A DNA stretch of 64,000 bases from positions 2,790,001 to 2,854,000 of the forward strand of contig NZ_JAMBMT010000001.1 in the NCBI RefSeq assembly GCF_040371085.1, given 5' to 3'. The notes below the pieces were generated by a model, which worked only from the letters and a program-made list of their open reading frames with translations, was not told the DNA's origin and ran no database searches. Source of the DNA: Psychrobacter sp. AH5. Lineage in GTDB: Bacteria; Pseudomonadota; Gammaproteobacteria; Pseudomonadales; Moraxellaceae. Each line of letters opens with the position of its first letter. Positions within the stretch are counted from its first letter, which is position 1. Positions 1-8,615 of this stretch are shown here, one piece after another. Position numbers and translations under genes: made by a program.

Positions 1-699
1 CCGGCTCCTTGTAATACTTGTGATGGTAAGGGCGCCAAAGACGCCTCAGATATTGTTACCTGTCAGACTTGTCATGGTCAAGGGCAAGTACGTGTGCAGC
101 AAGGCTTCTTTGCCGTGCAGCAAACCTGTCCACAGTGCGGCGGTAGTGGTAAACAAATCAAAAACCCATGCCCGGACTGTCATGGCAATGGCGTCAAAGA
201 CAAATCACGCAATCTAGAGGTTTCTATCCCAGCTGGCGTCGATGATGGTGATCGCGTGCGCTTAGCAGGAGAGGGCGAAGCGGGCGGCGCTGGCGTACAA
301 AACGGCGATTTATATGTCGAGGTGCGCGTCAAACCGCATGAAGTATTCACTCGTCAAGGTGCCGATCTGTATATGGATGTACCCGTGAGTATTACCGATG
401 CTGCGCTTGGTAAAGAGGTTGAGATCCCAACGTTAGATGGTAAAGTCAATATTAAAATTGCTGAGGGCACACAAAGCGGCAAGTTGCTAAGGGTACGCGG
501 TAAAGGGGTGACACCGGTACGTACCACCATGAAAGGCGATCTGATTTGCCGGGTGATTATCGAAACCCCAGTCAATCTAACCCGCGAGCAAAAAGACTTA
601 TTACGCCAGTTCCAAGATACTTTAGATGGTGATAGTAATCATAAGCAGTCTCCGCATAAAAAATCTTTCTTCAAAAAGATTGGCGACTTATTTGACTAA
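1..699 (+). CDS. dnaJ: Chaperone protein DnaJ, 3' part (5' end outside window)
   Basis: This is the C-terminal part of the Hsp40 co-chaperone that stimulates the DnaK ATPase and delivers unfolded clients in the cytoplasm. The frame is open from base 1 and holds the second half of the DnaJ zinc-binding domain: [24 protein letters not shown] and CPDCHGNG are all visible within the first 65 codons. The two-part C-terminal substrate-binding domain follows ([13 protein letters not shown], then [26 protein letters not shown]). The four CXXCXGXG motifs separate it from the zinc-less CbpA-type protein at 14136. The J domain lies upstream of the window. A strong terminator hairpin follows about 90 bases after the stop codon. 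Confidence 0.97.
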   Translation, partial: PAPCNTCDGKGAKDASDIVTCQTCHGQGQVRVQQGFFAVQQTCPQCGGSGKQIKNPCPDCHGNGVKDKSRNLEVSIPAGVDDGDRVRLAGEGEAGGAGVQNGDLYVEVRVKPHEVFTRQGADLYMDVPVSITDAALGKEVEIPTLDGKVNIKIAEGTQSGKLLRVRGKGVTPVRTTMKGDLICRVIIETPVNLTREQKDLLRQFQDTLDGDSNHKQSPHKKSFFKKIGDLFD

Positions 700-790
700 A
701 AACCTTTATTAATAGCCTTTTAGAATTGGCTATTATCGATAACATTTAGCTAAGTTTCGTTTAAAAGTAATACTTTTTAGCTTACCTTCT

Positions 791-830
791 AAGCCTAACA
801 GTTTCACGTGAAACTGTTAGGCTTTTTTGT
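791..830 (+). terminator. dnaJ terminator, a perfect 34-bp palindrome
   Basis: Bases 791-824 form a perfect palindrome (15-bp stem as RNA) directly followed by a run of six T. This fits a rho-independent terminator for dnaJ. The centre of the palindrome is a parS-like core, listed separately. Confidence 0.85.
800..815. promoter_or_regulatory. parS-like ParB binding site (14/16 match)
   Basis: The sequence AGTTTCACGTGAAACT differs from the bacterial parS consensus TGTTTCACGTGAAACA only at the two outermost positions. It is the centre of the terminator palindrome. A perfect parS lies about 12 kb away at 12885, which makes a segregation role plausible, but the match could also be a by-product of the palindrome. 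Confidence 0.5.
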
Positions 831-874
831 TAGCAGGTTATTATCTGTTTGCTAGCAGCAGCCAAATAAATTCA

Positions 875-883
875 TGCTATGAT
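875..883 (+). promoter_or_regulatory. Possible extended -10 promoter of dapB
   Basis: TGCTATGAT fits the extended -10 pattern TGnTATAAT with one mismatch and lies 55 bases before the dapB start. No good -35 box is seen, so this is tentative. Confidence 0.35.
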
Positions 884-938
884 ATTCAGCATATAGCTAA
901 TAGAGTCACTTTCTGATTATCAAATAGTAGGATAAAAA

Positions 939-1781
939 ATGTCAAAAAAAAGTAATAAAAAAACAGCCGATCAGATGATAAATATTGGAATTATCGGTGC
1001 AGGCGGACGCATGGGACGTATGCTAATCGAAGCGGTACAGGATAATCCGCAAACCACCCTAAGCGCCGCCATCGAACGTGAGGGTTCCAGCCTTGTAGGT
1101 GCCGACGCTGGCGAAGTCGCCTCTATTGAGCGCTTAAACATCAAAATCGTCGATGATTTGGTCGCGGTGATTGATGATATCGATGTACTCATAGACTTTA
1201 GCTTGCCCGATGCCACTGAGCAAAACATGCAGATTTGTGCTGAGCATAAAGTAGCCATGGTCATCGGCACCACAGGATTCAATGAGCAGCAAGAGCAAGT
1301 ACTGACGGAGGCAAGCAAGCATATCCCTATCGTTTATGCGGGCAACTACTCTACTGGCGTTAATTTATCGCTCAAGCTACTAGCAATGGCAGCGAAAGCT
1401 TTTGGTGATGAAGCCGATGTCGAGGTGATTGAGGCGCATCATAAGCATAAGATTGATGCGCCCTCAGGCACTGCTTACATGATGGCAGAAGCAGTGGCTC
1501 AAGCACGCGGACAAGATCTAAAAGAGGTTGCCGTGTATGGACGCGAAGGACAGACCGGCGCGCGCACGCAAGGCGAAATCGGTATTCATGCGATACGCGG
1601 CGGCGAGATCATCGGTGATCATACGGTGATGTTTATCGCTGATGGCGAAGTGGTGGAGATTACTCATCGCGCCAGAGCGAGAATGACCTTTGCCGCAGGA
1701 GCGGTGCGCGCCGCCACTTGGATTATTGAGCAAAAAGCTGGTCAATATAATATGCAGGATGTACTTGGGTTGAATGACTAG
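939..1781 (+). CDS. dapB: 4-hydroxy-tetrahydrodipicolinate reductase DapB
   Basis: DapB reduces hydroxy-tetrahydrodipicolinate with NAD(P)H in the cytoplasm, in the diaminopimelate/lysine pathway that feeds peptidoglycan. The N-terminal Rossmann motif GAGGRMG (near residue 21), the VIGTTGF segment and the catalytic-loop signature [12 protein letters not shown] are all visible. The length of 280 residues is slightly above the usual 270 because of a short lysine-rich N-terminal extension. The start at 939 is preferred because AGGA sits 8-10 bases upstream. An in-frame ATG at 975, just before the Rossmann strand, is the alternative. The gene follows dnaJ but is separated from it by a terminator. 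Confidence 0.97.
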   Translation: MSKKSNKKTADQMINIGIIGAGGRMGRMLIEAVQDNPQTTLSAAIEREGSSLVGADAGEVASIERLNIKIVDDLVAVIDDIDVLIDFSLPDATEQNMQICAEHKVAMVIGTTGFNEQQEQVLTEASKHIPIVYAGNYSTGVNLSLKLLAMAAKAFGDEADVEVIEAHHKHKIDAPSGTAYMMAEAVAQARGQDLKEVAVYGREGQTGARTQGEIGIHAIRGGEIIGDHTVMFIADGEVVEITHRARARMTFAAGAVRAATWIIEQKAGQYNMQDVLGLND

Positions 1782-1817
1782 GGTGTAGTAATCGCGGCAG
1801 CCGCTAATAAGGAGCAA

Positions 1818-2678
1818 ATGATGACTTTTAGTAGAAGCCGGGTTATCTTGGCTATACAGGTAATAGCGACAAGCCTTGTCTTATGCTCTACTACCCAAGC
1901 CGCCACTAAGCAAACCTACGTCATCCATACTTATGGCGGTGATGCTCTACTTCCTGCCGTACGCCAACAGCTGAATAATAGCCGTGATGGCGGCACCGCG
2001 ACTACCTATCAAGACAAAATCGTCCTACAGACCACAGCTGCTAATTATCAAGCGGTACAACAGTTATTAAAACAGATTGATCGTCAGCCGCAAGCGCTAA
2101 CAGTCGCAGTGCGAGTAGGTAATAGCGCTAATACCCAAAGTAATATCAACCAAGGCCAAGTCATTATTAGCAATCGCGGTATCCAAGGCGCAGCGATAAT
2201 TAATCAAGGCAACAGTCAGCAGCAAAATAGTAGCTTATATCAAGTGCAAACCTTATCCGGTAGCGCGGCAAGTATCAGTACCAACACCCTCTATTCATTG
2301 ACGCAAAACTATCAAGCAACCACTTATCCCTATCATTATCCTTCTTACCATAGGCCATCCGCGCAAATTATTATTCAGCAGCAAGTGCTATTGCCAACGA
2401 CGAGAGGTATTGCCGTCACGCCAAGATTACTACCGAATGGGCAAGTTGAGGTACAGCTCGTGCAAGCAGAAGAAAAGCTAGTGCGATCTAACTCTCGCTA
2501 TAATCAAAACAGCGCTATCCAATCTCAAAGACTTAATAGCACCATTATTGTGCCGCGCAGGCAGTGGGTCACTATCGGACAAGTGACACAAAATAGCCAA
2601 AATAAAAGCTCAAGCTATAGCGGCAATCGCAGTAACGTCACTAACACCAGTGCGCCTATTCAGCTATTGGTACAGTAG
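1818..2678 (+). CDS. Exported protein with secretin-like short domain, function unknown
   Basis: This 286-residue protein has a clear Sec signal peptide (hydrophobic stretch at about residues 10-28, cleavage near TQA-A). Next comes a small alpha/beta segment with alternating hydrophobic residues and the phrase VQQLLKQIDRQPQALTVAVRV. That segment resembles the N1/NolW-like domain of type II secretion and type IV pilus secretins. The remainder is rich in Asn, Gln, Ser and Tyr. The last part (LLPNGQVEVQLV, then VPRRQWVTIGQV) again resembles secretin beta strands. It is far too short to be a pore. The SD AAGGAG precedes the start. It follows dapB by 36 bases and may be cotranscribed. A periplasmic or outer-membrane role is inferred only. 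Confidence 0.8.
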   Translation: MMTFSRSRVILAIQVIATSLVLCSTTQAATKQTYVIHTYGGDALLPAVRQQLNNSRDGGTATTYQDKIVLQTTAANYQAVQQLLKQIDRQPQALTVAVRVGNSANTQSNINQGQVIISNRGIQGAAIINQGNSQQQNSSLYQVQTLSGSAASISTNTLYSLTQNYQATTYPYHYPSYHRPSAQIIIQQQVLLPTTRGIAVTPRLLPNGQVEVQLVQAEEKLVRSNSRYNQNSAIQSQRLNSTIIVPRRQWVTIGQVTQNSQNKSSSYSGNRSNVTNTSAPIQLLVQ

Positions 2679-2707
2679 TGGTAACTCATAGCAAAGCTAA
2701 CAGACAT

Positions 2708-2743
2708 AAAAAAACGCGCTACTGCAAGTTACGGTAGCGCGCT
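2708..2743 (-). terminator. Terminator of speC
   Basis: Read on the minus strand, a GC-rich stem (GCGCTAC pairing with GTAGCGC) is followed by seven T. It lies 35 bases after the speC stop codon and also faces the end of the upstream plus-strand gene. Confidence 0.8.
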
Positions 2744-2778
2744 TTCATTTCTTAAATTATGGGCTAATCTACTAGCTA

Positions 2779-3960
2779 TTAATCAATATAAACCACTTCT
2801 AACGGCGGAAAACCGTTGAACTCAACCGAGGAGTAAGAGTTGGTATAAGCGCCCGTAGTGAGCCAATAAATCTTATCGCCAATCTCAAGCTCCTCTGGCA
2901 GCTGATAACCCGCTTCTTCATACATAATATCAGTCGAATCACAAGTCGGCCCCGCTAATACTACTGTACCCTCGCTCGTTGAGGTTTCCATCTTTGGCGT
3001 ATAGACCGGATATTTAATCGCTTCACCTAGCGTCTCAATCAAACCTTGGAACAGTCCCACATCAGTATAGACCCAGCGCGTTAAATCAGTATGGGACTTA
3101 CGTGATATCAGCACCACATCACTGACCAAAACCCCAGAGCCACCGACCAATGAGCGGCCTGGCTCTAGGATAATCTCCGGCATATCCTCTTCACTGAAAT
3201 CCTCTGACAAGTAGCGCTTAATCTCAGTGGCATAGACTTGTAGCGGGTTGACCTCGCTTAGATAATTAGTAGGGAAGCCGCCGCCTAGATTGATCATTTG
3301 TAGCTTAATATCTTCCTCGTTTTTCATCCAGTCAAACATATATTTGACCTTAGCAATAGCATCGTCCCAAGCGGCGACGTCTTTTTGTTGAGAGCCGACA
3401 TGGAAAGAGATACCATAAGGGTTTAGGCCAAGCTCTCTGGCCTGAACCAATAAGTCAATCGCCATATCAGGGTGACAGCCAAACTTACGTGACAACGGCC
3501 ACTCTGCCGTCTCAGAACCTTGTACTAAGATGCGTACAAACACTTTTGAGCCGGGTGCATACTTAGCAATATTCTTTAGATCAGCCTCAGAATCTGTTGA
3601 ATATAAAGTCACACCTTTCTCAAAAGCGTATTTAACATGCTCGGCTTTTTTGATGGTATTACCGTAAGAGATACGCTCAGGCTCTACGCCGCAATCAAGC
3701 ACTCGATCTAGCTCATAAATAGAGGCACAGTCAAAGTTTGAGCCCAAATCGGCGAGTAGCTTAATCACCTCTACCGCAGGGCTAGCTTTCATCGCATAAT
3801 GGATTTTTGCCTTGGGAAAATGGCCGACCATCTCCTCATATTTTGTCTTAATACGGCTAAGGTCTACGACCAAAAACGGGGTTTCGCGACCCTCAGCCGC
3901 TTTGGTAAATTTGCCCCAAGCAGGCTGGTCAAAATACTGATTAATTTTAATCATGGTCAT
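2779..3960 (-). CDS. speC: Type III PLP-dependent ornithine/lysine decarboxylase
   Basis: This cytoplasmic enzyme of the alanine-racemase-fold decarboxylase family makes putrescine (and possibly cadaverine) for polyamine synthesis. The PLP lysine lies in AMKAS (K58). HVGS is at 187-190, the phosphate-binding GGG at 226-228, EPGR at 266-269, and the catalytic cysteine motif CDSTD begins at C340. The length of 393 residues suits the short bacterial/eukaryote-like ODC group found in Pseudomonas, not the large biodegradative type. The start at 3960 has AAGG upstream. A second ATG lies two codons in. Substrate preference between ornithine and lysine cannot be read from the sequence. It appears monocistronic, with its own terminator. 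Confidence 0.9.
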   Translation of the reverse strand: MTMIKINQYFDQPAWGKFTKAAEGRETPFLVVDLSRIKTKYEEMVGHFPKAKIHYAMKASPAVEVIKLLADLGSNFDCASIYELDRVLDCGVEPERISYGNTIKKAEHVKYAFEKGVTLYSTDSEADLKNIAKYAPGSKVFVRILVQGSETAEWPLSRKFGCHPDMAIDLLVQARELGLNPYGISFHVGSQQKDVAAWDDAIAKVKYMFDWMKNEEDIKLQMINLGGGFPTNYLSEVNPLQVYATEIKRYLSEDFSEEDMPEIILEPGRSLVGGSGVLVSDVVLISRKSHTDLTRWVYTDVGLFQGLIETLGEAIKYPVYTPKMETSTSEGTVVLAGPTCDSTDIMYEEAGYQLPEELEIGDKIYWLTTGAYTNSYSSVEFNGFPPLEVVYID

Positions 3961-4022
3961 AATAGTGAACCTTTATTGAAGATAAAAATTACAAAATAGG
4001 TAATAGCTAACAAACTCTGCGC

Positions 4023-4066
4023 AAAAAAAAAGTGCAGACGAAGACGATAAATCTTCGTTTACACTT
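4023..4066 (-). terminator. Terminator of def
   Basis: On the minus strand an imperfect stem (AAGTGTAAACGAAGA pairing with TCTTCGTCTGCACTT) ends in a run of at least eight T, just after the def stop codon. Confidence 0.8.
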
Positions 4067-4079
4067 CATTAATAGCCCA

Positions 4080-4631
4080 TTAGACGTTAATAGCTTGTGA
4101 CTGCTTACTAGCCGTATCGTTTTGTTTTTCGCGAATCTTTAACACTTTTTTGACTTTATCACGCGCGCGCGTTTGTTTTAGGCGCGATAAGTAATCGACG
4201 AATATCACCCCGTTTAGATGATCCATTTCGTGCTGAATACAGACCGCTAATAAGCCCTCTGCTATCTCATCAATAGCGTTACCCTCAGCATCCAAAGCTT
4301 CAATGCGTACTTTAGTAGGACGCTCAACTTTGTCATAAACCTCAGGAACGGAGAGACAGCCTTCTTCGTAGGGCTGTTTTTCTTCGACTAAAGGCGTGAC
4401 CTTAGGATTGATAAATACCATAGGCTTATCTTTGTTTTCGGACAAATCCATCACAATAAGCTGAATATGGCGATCAACTTGCGACGCGGCTAAACCGATA
4501 CCTTCAGCGTCATACATCGTTTCAATCATATCGCTGATCAGCGTTTTGATCTCAGCATCGACTTCTTTGACAGGCGTAGCAATAGTACGCAAACGCGGAT
4601 CAGGATAGCTAAGAATAGGGAGTACTGCCAT
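4080..4631 (-). CDS. def: Peptide deformylase
   Basis: Def removes the formyl group from the N-terminal methionine of nascent proteins at the ribosome exit. All three metal-site motifs are present: GIGLAASQ (44-51), EGCLS with the metal ligand C92, and HEMDH with ligands H134 and H138. At 183 residues it is a normal type 1 deformylase with a slightly longer charged C-terminal helix. In many proteobacteria def sits with fmt; here no fmt is adjacent. The gene is flanked by terminators on both sides and seems to be its own transcription unit. Confidence 0.96.
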   Translation of the reverse strand: MAVLPILSYPDPRLRTIATPVKEVDAEIKTLISDMIETMYDAEGIGLAASQVDRHIQLIVMDLSENKDKPMVFINPKVTPLVEEKQPYEEGCLSVPEVYDKVERPTKVRIEALDAEGNAIDEIAEGLLAVCIQHEMDHLNGVIFVDYLSRLKQTRARDKVKKVLKIREKQNDTASKQSQAINV

Positions 4632-4744
4632 AGCGGCTCACCTCAGTAGTGCAAATAGAATGGGCGTTATTATAAGGTATAATGGGGACAAAAGTAACGA
4701 TTATCAATGACTTCAAGTTAATTTAACCCCTTAGTAGAGCAATA

Positions 4745-4774
4745 AAAAAGACCTTATCTTAGTAAGGTCTTTTT
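4745..4774 (-). terminator. Terminator of the GlsB-like gene (bidirectional)
   Basis: A perfect 12-bp inverted repeat, AAAAAGACCTTA and its complement, encloses a 6-base loop. It gives a T-run in both directions. It lies 40 bases after the GlsB-like stop codon. Confidence 0.8.
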
Positions 4775-4814
4775 GCTATGAGTGCTTTGATTAATAATGA
4801 TTAAATGAGCCTAT

Positions 4815-5069
4815 TTATATCCGGCGTCTATTCATAATCATCTCATACAAGAAGAGTAGGATGATAGCGCCGATAACTGAGAATATCAGACCAGTAAAGC
4901 CGCCATCAGCGTCAATACCGATCAAACTAGCTAAGAAGCCGCCAAGCATCGCACCAACGATACCAAGCACAATAGTCATTATCCAGCCCATCGCATCATT
5001 ACCTGGTTTGATGGCTCGTGCTAAAAGACCCGCTACTAAGCCTACAATAATCATCCATATAAAACCCAT
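4815..5069 (-). CDS. GlsB/YeaQ/YmgE family stress-associated membrane protein
   Basis: This small integral membrane protein of 84 residues has three hydrophobic segments (about 1-20, 27-50 and 56-78) and glycine-rich turns (GLVAGLLARAIKPGNDAMGW, then GIVGAMLGGFL). These are typical of the transglycosylase-associated/GlsB family, which is linked to general stress. The exact function of the family is not settled. AGGAG at 5077-5081 supports the start. A MITE-like element is inserted about 25 bases upstream of the start codon, so transcription either starts within it or crosses it. Confidence 0.9.
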   Translation of the reverse strand: MGFIWMIIVGLVAGLLARAIKPGNDAMGWIMTIVLGIVGAMLGGFLASLIGIDADGGFTGLIFSVIGAIILLFLYEMIMNRRRI

Positions 5070-5094
5070 TTTTATTCTCCTAATTTAATTATTC

Positions 5095-5226
5095 GGTGGT
5101 GTGTCAAAAAGTATGCTGATTAAAATTTGAACAATTTTTGAAGCCTTGAAAGCCCTATAGAATCAGAGAACTTAGCATAGATTTCTTATTGACTTTTATC
5201 GCCAGCATACTTTTTAAAACACCACC
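5095..5226. mobile_element. MITE-like element, 132 bp, with 8-bp target duplication
   Basis: The ends are 24-bp terminal inverted repeats (5095-5118 and 5203-5226) with only two mismatches, starting GGTGGTGT. The element is flanked on both sides by the direct repeat AATTATTC (5087-5094 and 5227-5234), as expected for a target-site duplication. The interior is AT-rich and holds no convincing gene, so it would be non-autonomous. An 8-bp duplication is seen with IS families such as IS1595 and IS256. The parent family cannot be fixed from one copy. Confidence 0.8.
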
Positions 5227-5395
5227 AATTATTCTAGTTACTAAATGAATAATTAAATTGTAGTAGCTTCCTAATAATAAGACTAAGCGCAAAATGTTAT
5301 TAGTGTAGAGGCTATGTGATAAATAAAGCGGATTTGCTATTCTATGGGCTATATTGGTAAAGGCATTGTTAAAAAGTAAGCACAAAGTCGCTGCA

Positions 5396-6922
5396 TTAGT
5401 TAGTTAATGCCAATAACAAGCGCTCATGAATACCTTCAAAACCACCGTTTGACATGATAATAATAGCGTCGCCAGCATTGGCATGCGTAGTAATATGCTC
5501 AATAATAGCTTCGGTACTACTGAGCACTTGCTGAGGGTTTAGGCTTAAATCATTAGTTTTTGCTTGTTCAATGACTTCTTTGAGTCCCCACTCAAGACCG
5601 CTTGGCTCGTACCACAGCGTATAGTCGGCTAAAGCCGCTGAAGGCGCTAGGCTCTTTTGGTGAATGCCCATTTTCATCGTATTGCTACGCGGCTCGATAA
5701 TCGCCCAAACCTTTCGTCCCACTAGTTTCTTCTTGGCGCCATCTAAAGTAGTGGTAATCGCCGTCGGATGATGAGCAAAATCATCAAAGACTAAGATATC
5801 ATTCACCTCGCCGATCCGCTCCATGCGCCGTTTAATACCAGCAAAGGCTGATAAGGCGGCACATGCGCTCTTAATGCTTACGCCTACATTATAAGCAGCA
5901 GCGACGGCAACAAGCGCATTATTAACGTTATGAATGCCATTCATCGTCCAATCGACAACACCTGTAGCATTATTGGCTAACGGTTCAGTATTTTCTTTAT
6001 CCAAACCATTAAAGCTGATCTCAAATTGACTGCCATCAGCACTGAGTAGTTTGGCTTGCCAGTCGCTATTAGCCGCTGCATTTTGTAAGTGCTGATTATC
6101 ATTATTAGCAATAGTAGTACGCCATACCGGTGTCCATACGCCTTTGGCTAGCGTTTCCTCTAAGCTCTGTGTATCGGCAGGCATAATGATTTGACCGCTG
6201 CTAGGTATCATCCGCAGCATATGATGAAACTGGGTTTGAATAGCGCCTAGATCGGCGAAAATATCGGCATGATCAAATTCTAAATTATTCAAAATAGCAG
6301 TACGCGGACGATAATGAACGAACTTTGAGCGTTTATCAAAAAAAGCTGAATCGTACTCGTCCGCTTCAATGACAAAATAGCCTGTATTTGACGCTTTAGC
6401 CTCAGCATCGGTAGCGGTTATATGAGACGGTTGGCTGGCTGCTCCTAAGTAACTACTATGCGCAAATACTTGCTGCAAGCGCTGATCCTCAGTATCAACT
6501 AGAGGCACGCCGCCTATCAAAAATCCTGCATCGATACCCGCATAATGCAATATCCAAGCGAGCATAGTGGTGGTGGTAGTCTTGCCATGAGTTCCCGCTA
6601 CCGCTAGCACATGACGCGATTGCAAAACTTCTTCGGACAAAAACTGCGGTCCTGAGGTGTAGCGCAGCCCTTTATCTAGCATATATTCAACCACTTCCAT
6701 ACCGCGTTTCATTGCATTACCGACCACTACCAAATCAGGGGCTGGCTGCAAATGCTTGGCGTGGTAACCTTCCATAATGGTCACGCCAGCTTCTTGTAAT
6801 TGAGTAGACATCGGCGGATAGACATTGGCATCGGAGCCGGTCACCGTATGGCCAAGATCTCGGGCTAATAAGGCTAGCGAGCCCATAAAAGTACCACAAA
6901 TACCAAGAATATGAATATGCAT
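5396..6922 (-). CDS. mpl: UDP-N-acetylmuramate:L-Ala-gamma-D-Glu-meso-DAP ligase Mpl
   Basis: Mpl reattaches the tripeptide recovered from old peptidoglycan to UDP-MurNAc, so it works in cell-wall recycling in the cytoplasm. The 508-residue Mur-ligase fold is complete. An N-terminal Rossmann-like domain (HIHILGICGTFMG) comes first. The ATP-binding motif GTHGKTTTT lies at about residue 110. The central domain includes VIEADEYDSAFFDKR, and the C-terminal domain includes FDDFAHHPTAI and EPRSNTMKMG. The EADEYD and PRSNTMK motifs separate Mpl from MurC. An intact DAP pathway gene (dapB) lies nearby. The gene stands alone between the MITE region and a lipoprotein gene. Confidence 0.95.
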   Translation of the reverse strand: MHIHILGICGTFMGSLALLARDLGHTVTGSDANVYPPMSTQLQEAGVTIMEGYHAKHLQPAPDLVVVGNAMKRGMEVVEYMLDKGLRYTSGPQFLSEEVLQSRHVLAVAGTHGKTTTTTMLAWILHYAGIDAGFLIGGVPLVDTEDQRLQQVFAHSSYLGAASQPSHITATDAEAKASNTGYFVIEADEYDSAFFDKRSKFVHYRPRTAILNNLEFDHADIFADLGAIQTQFHHMLRMIPSSGQIIMPADTQSLEETLAKGVWTPVWRTTIANNDNQHLQNAAANSDWQAKLLSADGSQFEISFNGLDKENTEPLANNATGVVDWTMNGIHNVNNALVAVAAAYNVGVSIKSACAALSAFAGIKRRMERIGEVNDILVFDDFAHHPTAITTTLDGAKKKLVGRKVWAIIEPRSNTMKMGIHQKSLAPSAALADYTLWYEPSGLEWGLKEVIEQAKTNDLSLNPQQVLSSTEAIIEHITTHANAGDAIIIMSNGGFEGIHERLLLALTN

Positions 6923-7011
6923 AGAGGTTTCGCATCAAATAAAGTGAATAGAGGGCTTAATCAGGCCATTATTGTAAAGTAAAGGCTAATAGATAACCAA
7001 TAAAAGCGCGT

Positions 7012-7035
7012 AAAAAAACGCCTAGAATATAGGCG
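7012..7035 (-). terminator. Terminator of the NlpE-like lipoprotein gene
   Basis: On the minus strand the hairpin CGCCTA-TATTC-TAGGCG is followed by seven T, about 70 bases after the stop codon at 7103. Confidence 0.7.
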
Positions 7036-7102
7036 AATGATGGAATAGGGATAACAAAGAGTAATCATCTACTAGCCATTTATATAGATCAAGCTAGTGT
7101 CT

Positions 7103-7741
7103 TTATTTGCGTGACAAAGTATAGTCAATGTCAGCTATCTTATCCTCATCCAATAGCACCAAATGATTGTTCTCAATGACGTAGTTCTCAATGCGTTGAT
7201 CGTCATAAACGATAGTAATAGTATCGTTATCTTGGCGATAAATACCATTTTCAGTCAAAGAAGCGGTAGGTTTTTGCGGATTATTATAGACACTAGTCTT
7301 CACTACTGAGCCATCGGCAAACAAATTTAGCAGCACCTGCGTACTATCACAAAAATCGCAGGGCATAATACCGGTGTAATCACCGATAAGGGTGGCTTGC
7401 ATTTTATTACTACTGGCTAGCTGTGAGTCATTAAGCGAGTTGGTCGCTGATTTTCTATCTGATTTGGCCGCGTTAATAAGCGACTCGCCTTCTATACTAT
7501 CGGCCAAATCGGACTCTAAATCACTAGCATTATTTGGTTTAGCACTGATATCGGCATTTTGCTTACTGTCATTGATGGGTGTAGATATCATTTTTTTGTC
7601 GGGAGTAGGAGATGAGGAATGACTATCACAGCCTAATAACAATACTCCAAAAGATAAGGGCAACAGTACCTTTAAAGCCGAATTAGAACGGCTTTTGGCG
7701 GTTATTGTAGCTGAATTAAAAAAAGAATAAATCATGAGCAT
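7103..7741 (-). CDS. NlpE-like lipoprotein (copper-resistance NlpE N-terminal type domain)
   Basis: This is a predicted outer-membrane lipoprotein. The lipobox LLGC (cysteine at residue 38 from the ATG at 7741) follows a hydrophobic signal sequence. A Ser/Asp/Asn-rich linker of about 80 residues comes next, then a C-terminal domain with GDYTGIMPCDFCDSTQ and GIYRQDNDTITI. The CXXC (C128, C131) and surrounding pattern match the NlpE domain, which in E. coli links envelope and surface stress to Cpx. No second NlpE domain is present. The start is uncertain: ATG at 7741, ATG at 7735 and TTG at 7756 are all possible and none has a strong SD. Cpx involvement is not implied by the sequence. Confidence 0.8.
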   Translation of the reverse strand: MLMIYSFFNSATITAKSRSNSALKVLLPLSFGVLLLGCDSHSSSPTPDKKMISTPINDSKQNADISAKPNNASDLESDLADSIEGESLINAAKSDRKSATNSLNDSQLASSNKMQATLIGDYTGIMPCDFCDSTQVLLNLFADGSVVKTSVYNNPQKPTASLTENGIYRQDNDTITIVYDDQRIENYVIENNHLVLLDEDKIADIDYTLSRK

Positions 7742-8014
7742 ACCAACAGCAAACAAATAGAATTTAAGTAATAGCCAATCTTATATATCAGCTTTACTAA
7801 TAAAGGTTGTTATTTATTTTAACTTTATTCGGGATGATGAATGTTGCAATATGTCATGATTAAATACAGACTTTGTCTTAGCTAACTGCTAATTAGCAAT
7901 TATAAGCCTATAATAAACAGACCATTGCTTATTCTAGATTAAGAGATAATTTTGAATATAAGATACCAAAATGGAATTACTATAATGTTCTCTTTTTGTT
8001 AGCAATAATGATGA

Positions 8015-8527
8015 TTAGGTTATAGGACGCATAATACGAAATAATAGTAATAAGTGTATAACGATTAATAAGCTAAAAAATATTACAGATTGCTCTGGAA
8101 TACTCAGTCCCAAAAAGCTCCAATCTACTACCGCACATTCGCCAGAACCGGCAAACACTTGATTGAGCACTTCATTCATAGGCAGGGTATCAAGCCAATA
8201 ATCTAGACCAGGCCCACAAGAAGGCACTTGATCAGCAGGTAGGTGCTGTAGCCAGACATGGCGCGCAGCAACCCCAGTCGCCCAGCCAATACCGAGTAAA
8301 CTCCCTAGCCACAAGCCTAGTTTGACAAGTTTTGATCGAGGATTAAATAAAGCCGCTATTAGCGCAAAACCGCCCATTATCATCAGACCAATACGCTGAA
8401 AAACACAGAGCGGGCAAGGAGAAAGCCCTAGATGCTGCTGCAAAAACAACAAGGCATAGCCCATACCAATAGCGGCGGCTAAAACTAGAGATACTTGCAA
8501 ACTACGATAAGAGGTTAGGCTTTGCAT
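8015..8527 (-). CDS. dsbB: Disulfide bond formation protein DsbB
   Basis: DsbB is the inner-membrane quinone reductase that reoxidises periplasmic DsbA. The 170-residue sequence shows four membrane segments. The first redox pair is in CPLC (C38, C41), in the first periplasmic loop. The second pair is C104 (VPSCGPGLDYW) and C131 (GECAVVDW), in the second loop. All four essential cysteines are present and their spacing is normal. The conserved arginine after the first pair (FQR) is also visible. No dsbA is adjacent. It lies downstream of gshA on the same strand, with about 90 bases between them. Confidence 0.95.
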   Translation of the reverse strand: MQSLTSYRSLQVSLVLAAAIGMGYALLFLQQHLGLSPCPLCVFQRIGLMIMGGFALIAALFNPRSKLVKLGLWLGSLLGIGWATGVAARHVWLQHLPADQVPSCGPGLDYWLDTLPMNEVLNQVFAGSGECAVVDWSFLGLSIPEQSVIFFSLLIVIHLLLLFRIMRPIT

Positions 8528-8615
8528 GAAATAAATACTCTTGGATAAAAGAATTCATTAACTGACATTTAAAAGAAGTCATTAACCAGCATTTAGAATA
8601 AGTCAGTCATTAGTA

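Noticed and set aside
2779..3960. Diaminopimelate decarboxylase (LysA) as an alternative for the PLP decarboxylase
   Set aside because: The protein is short and carries the CDSTD motif and overall pattern of eukaryote-like ornithine decarboxylases. The dapB gene nearby is separate and on the other strand.
5155..5385. A 76-codon open frame on the minus strand overlapping the MITE
   Set aside because: It runs across the right end of the MITE, has no good SD or recognisable features, and its sequence is typical of random AT-rich DNA.
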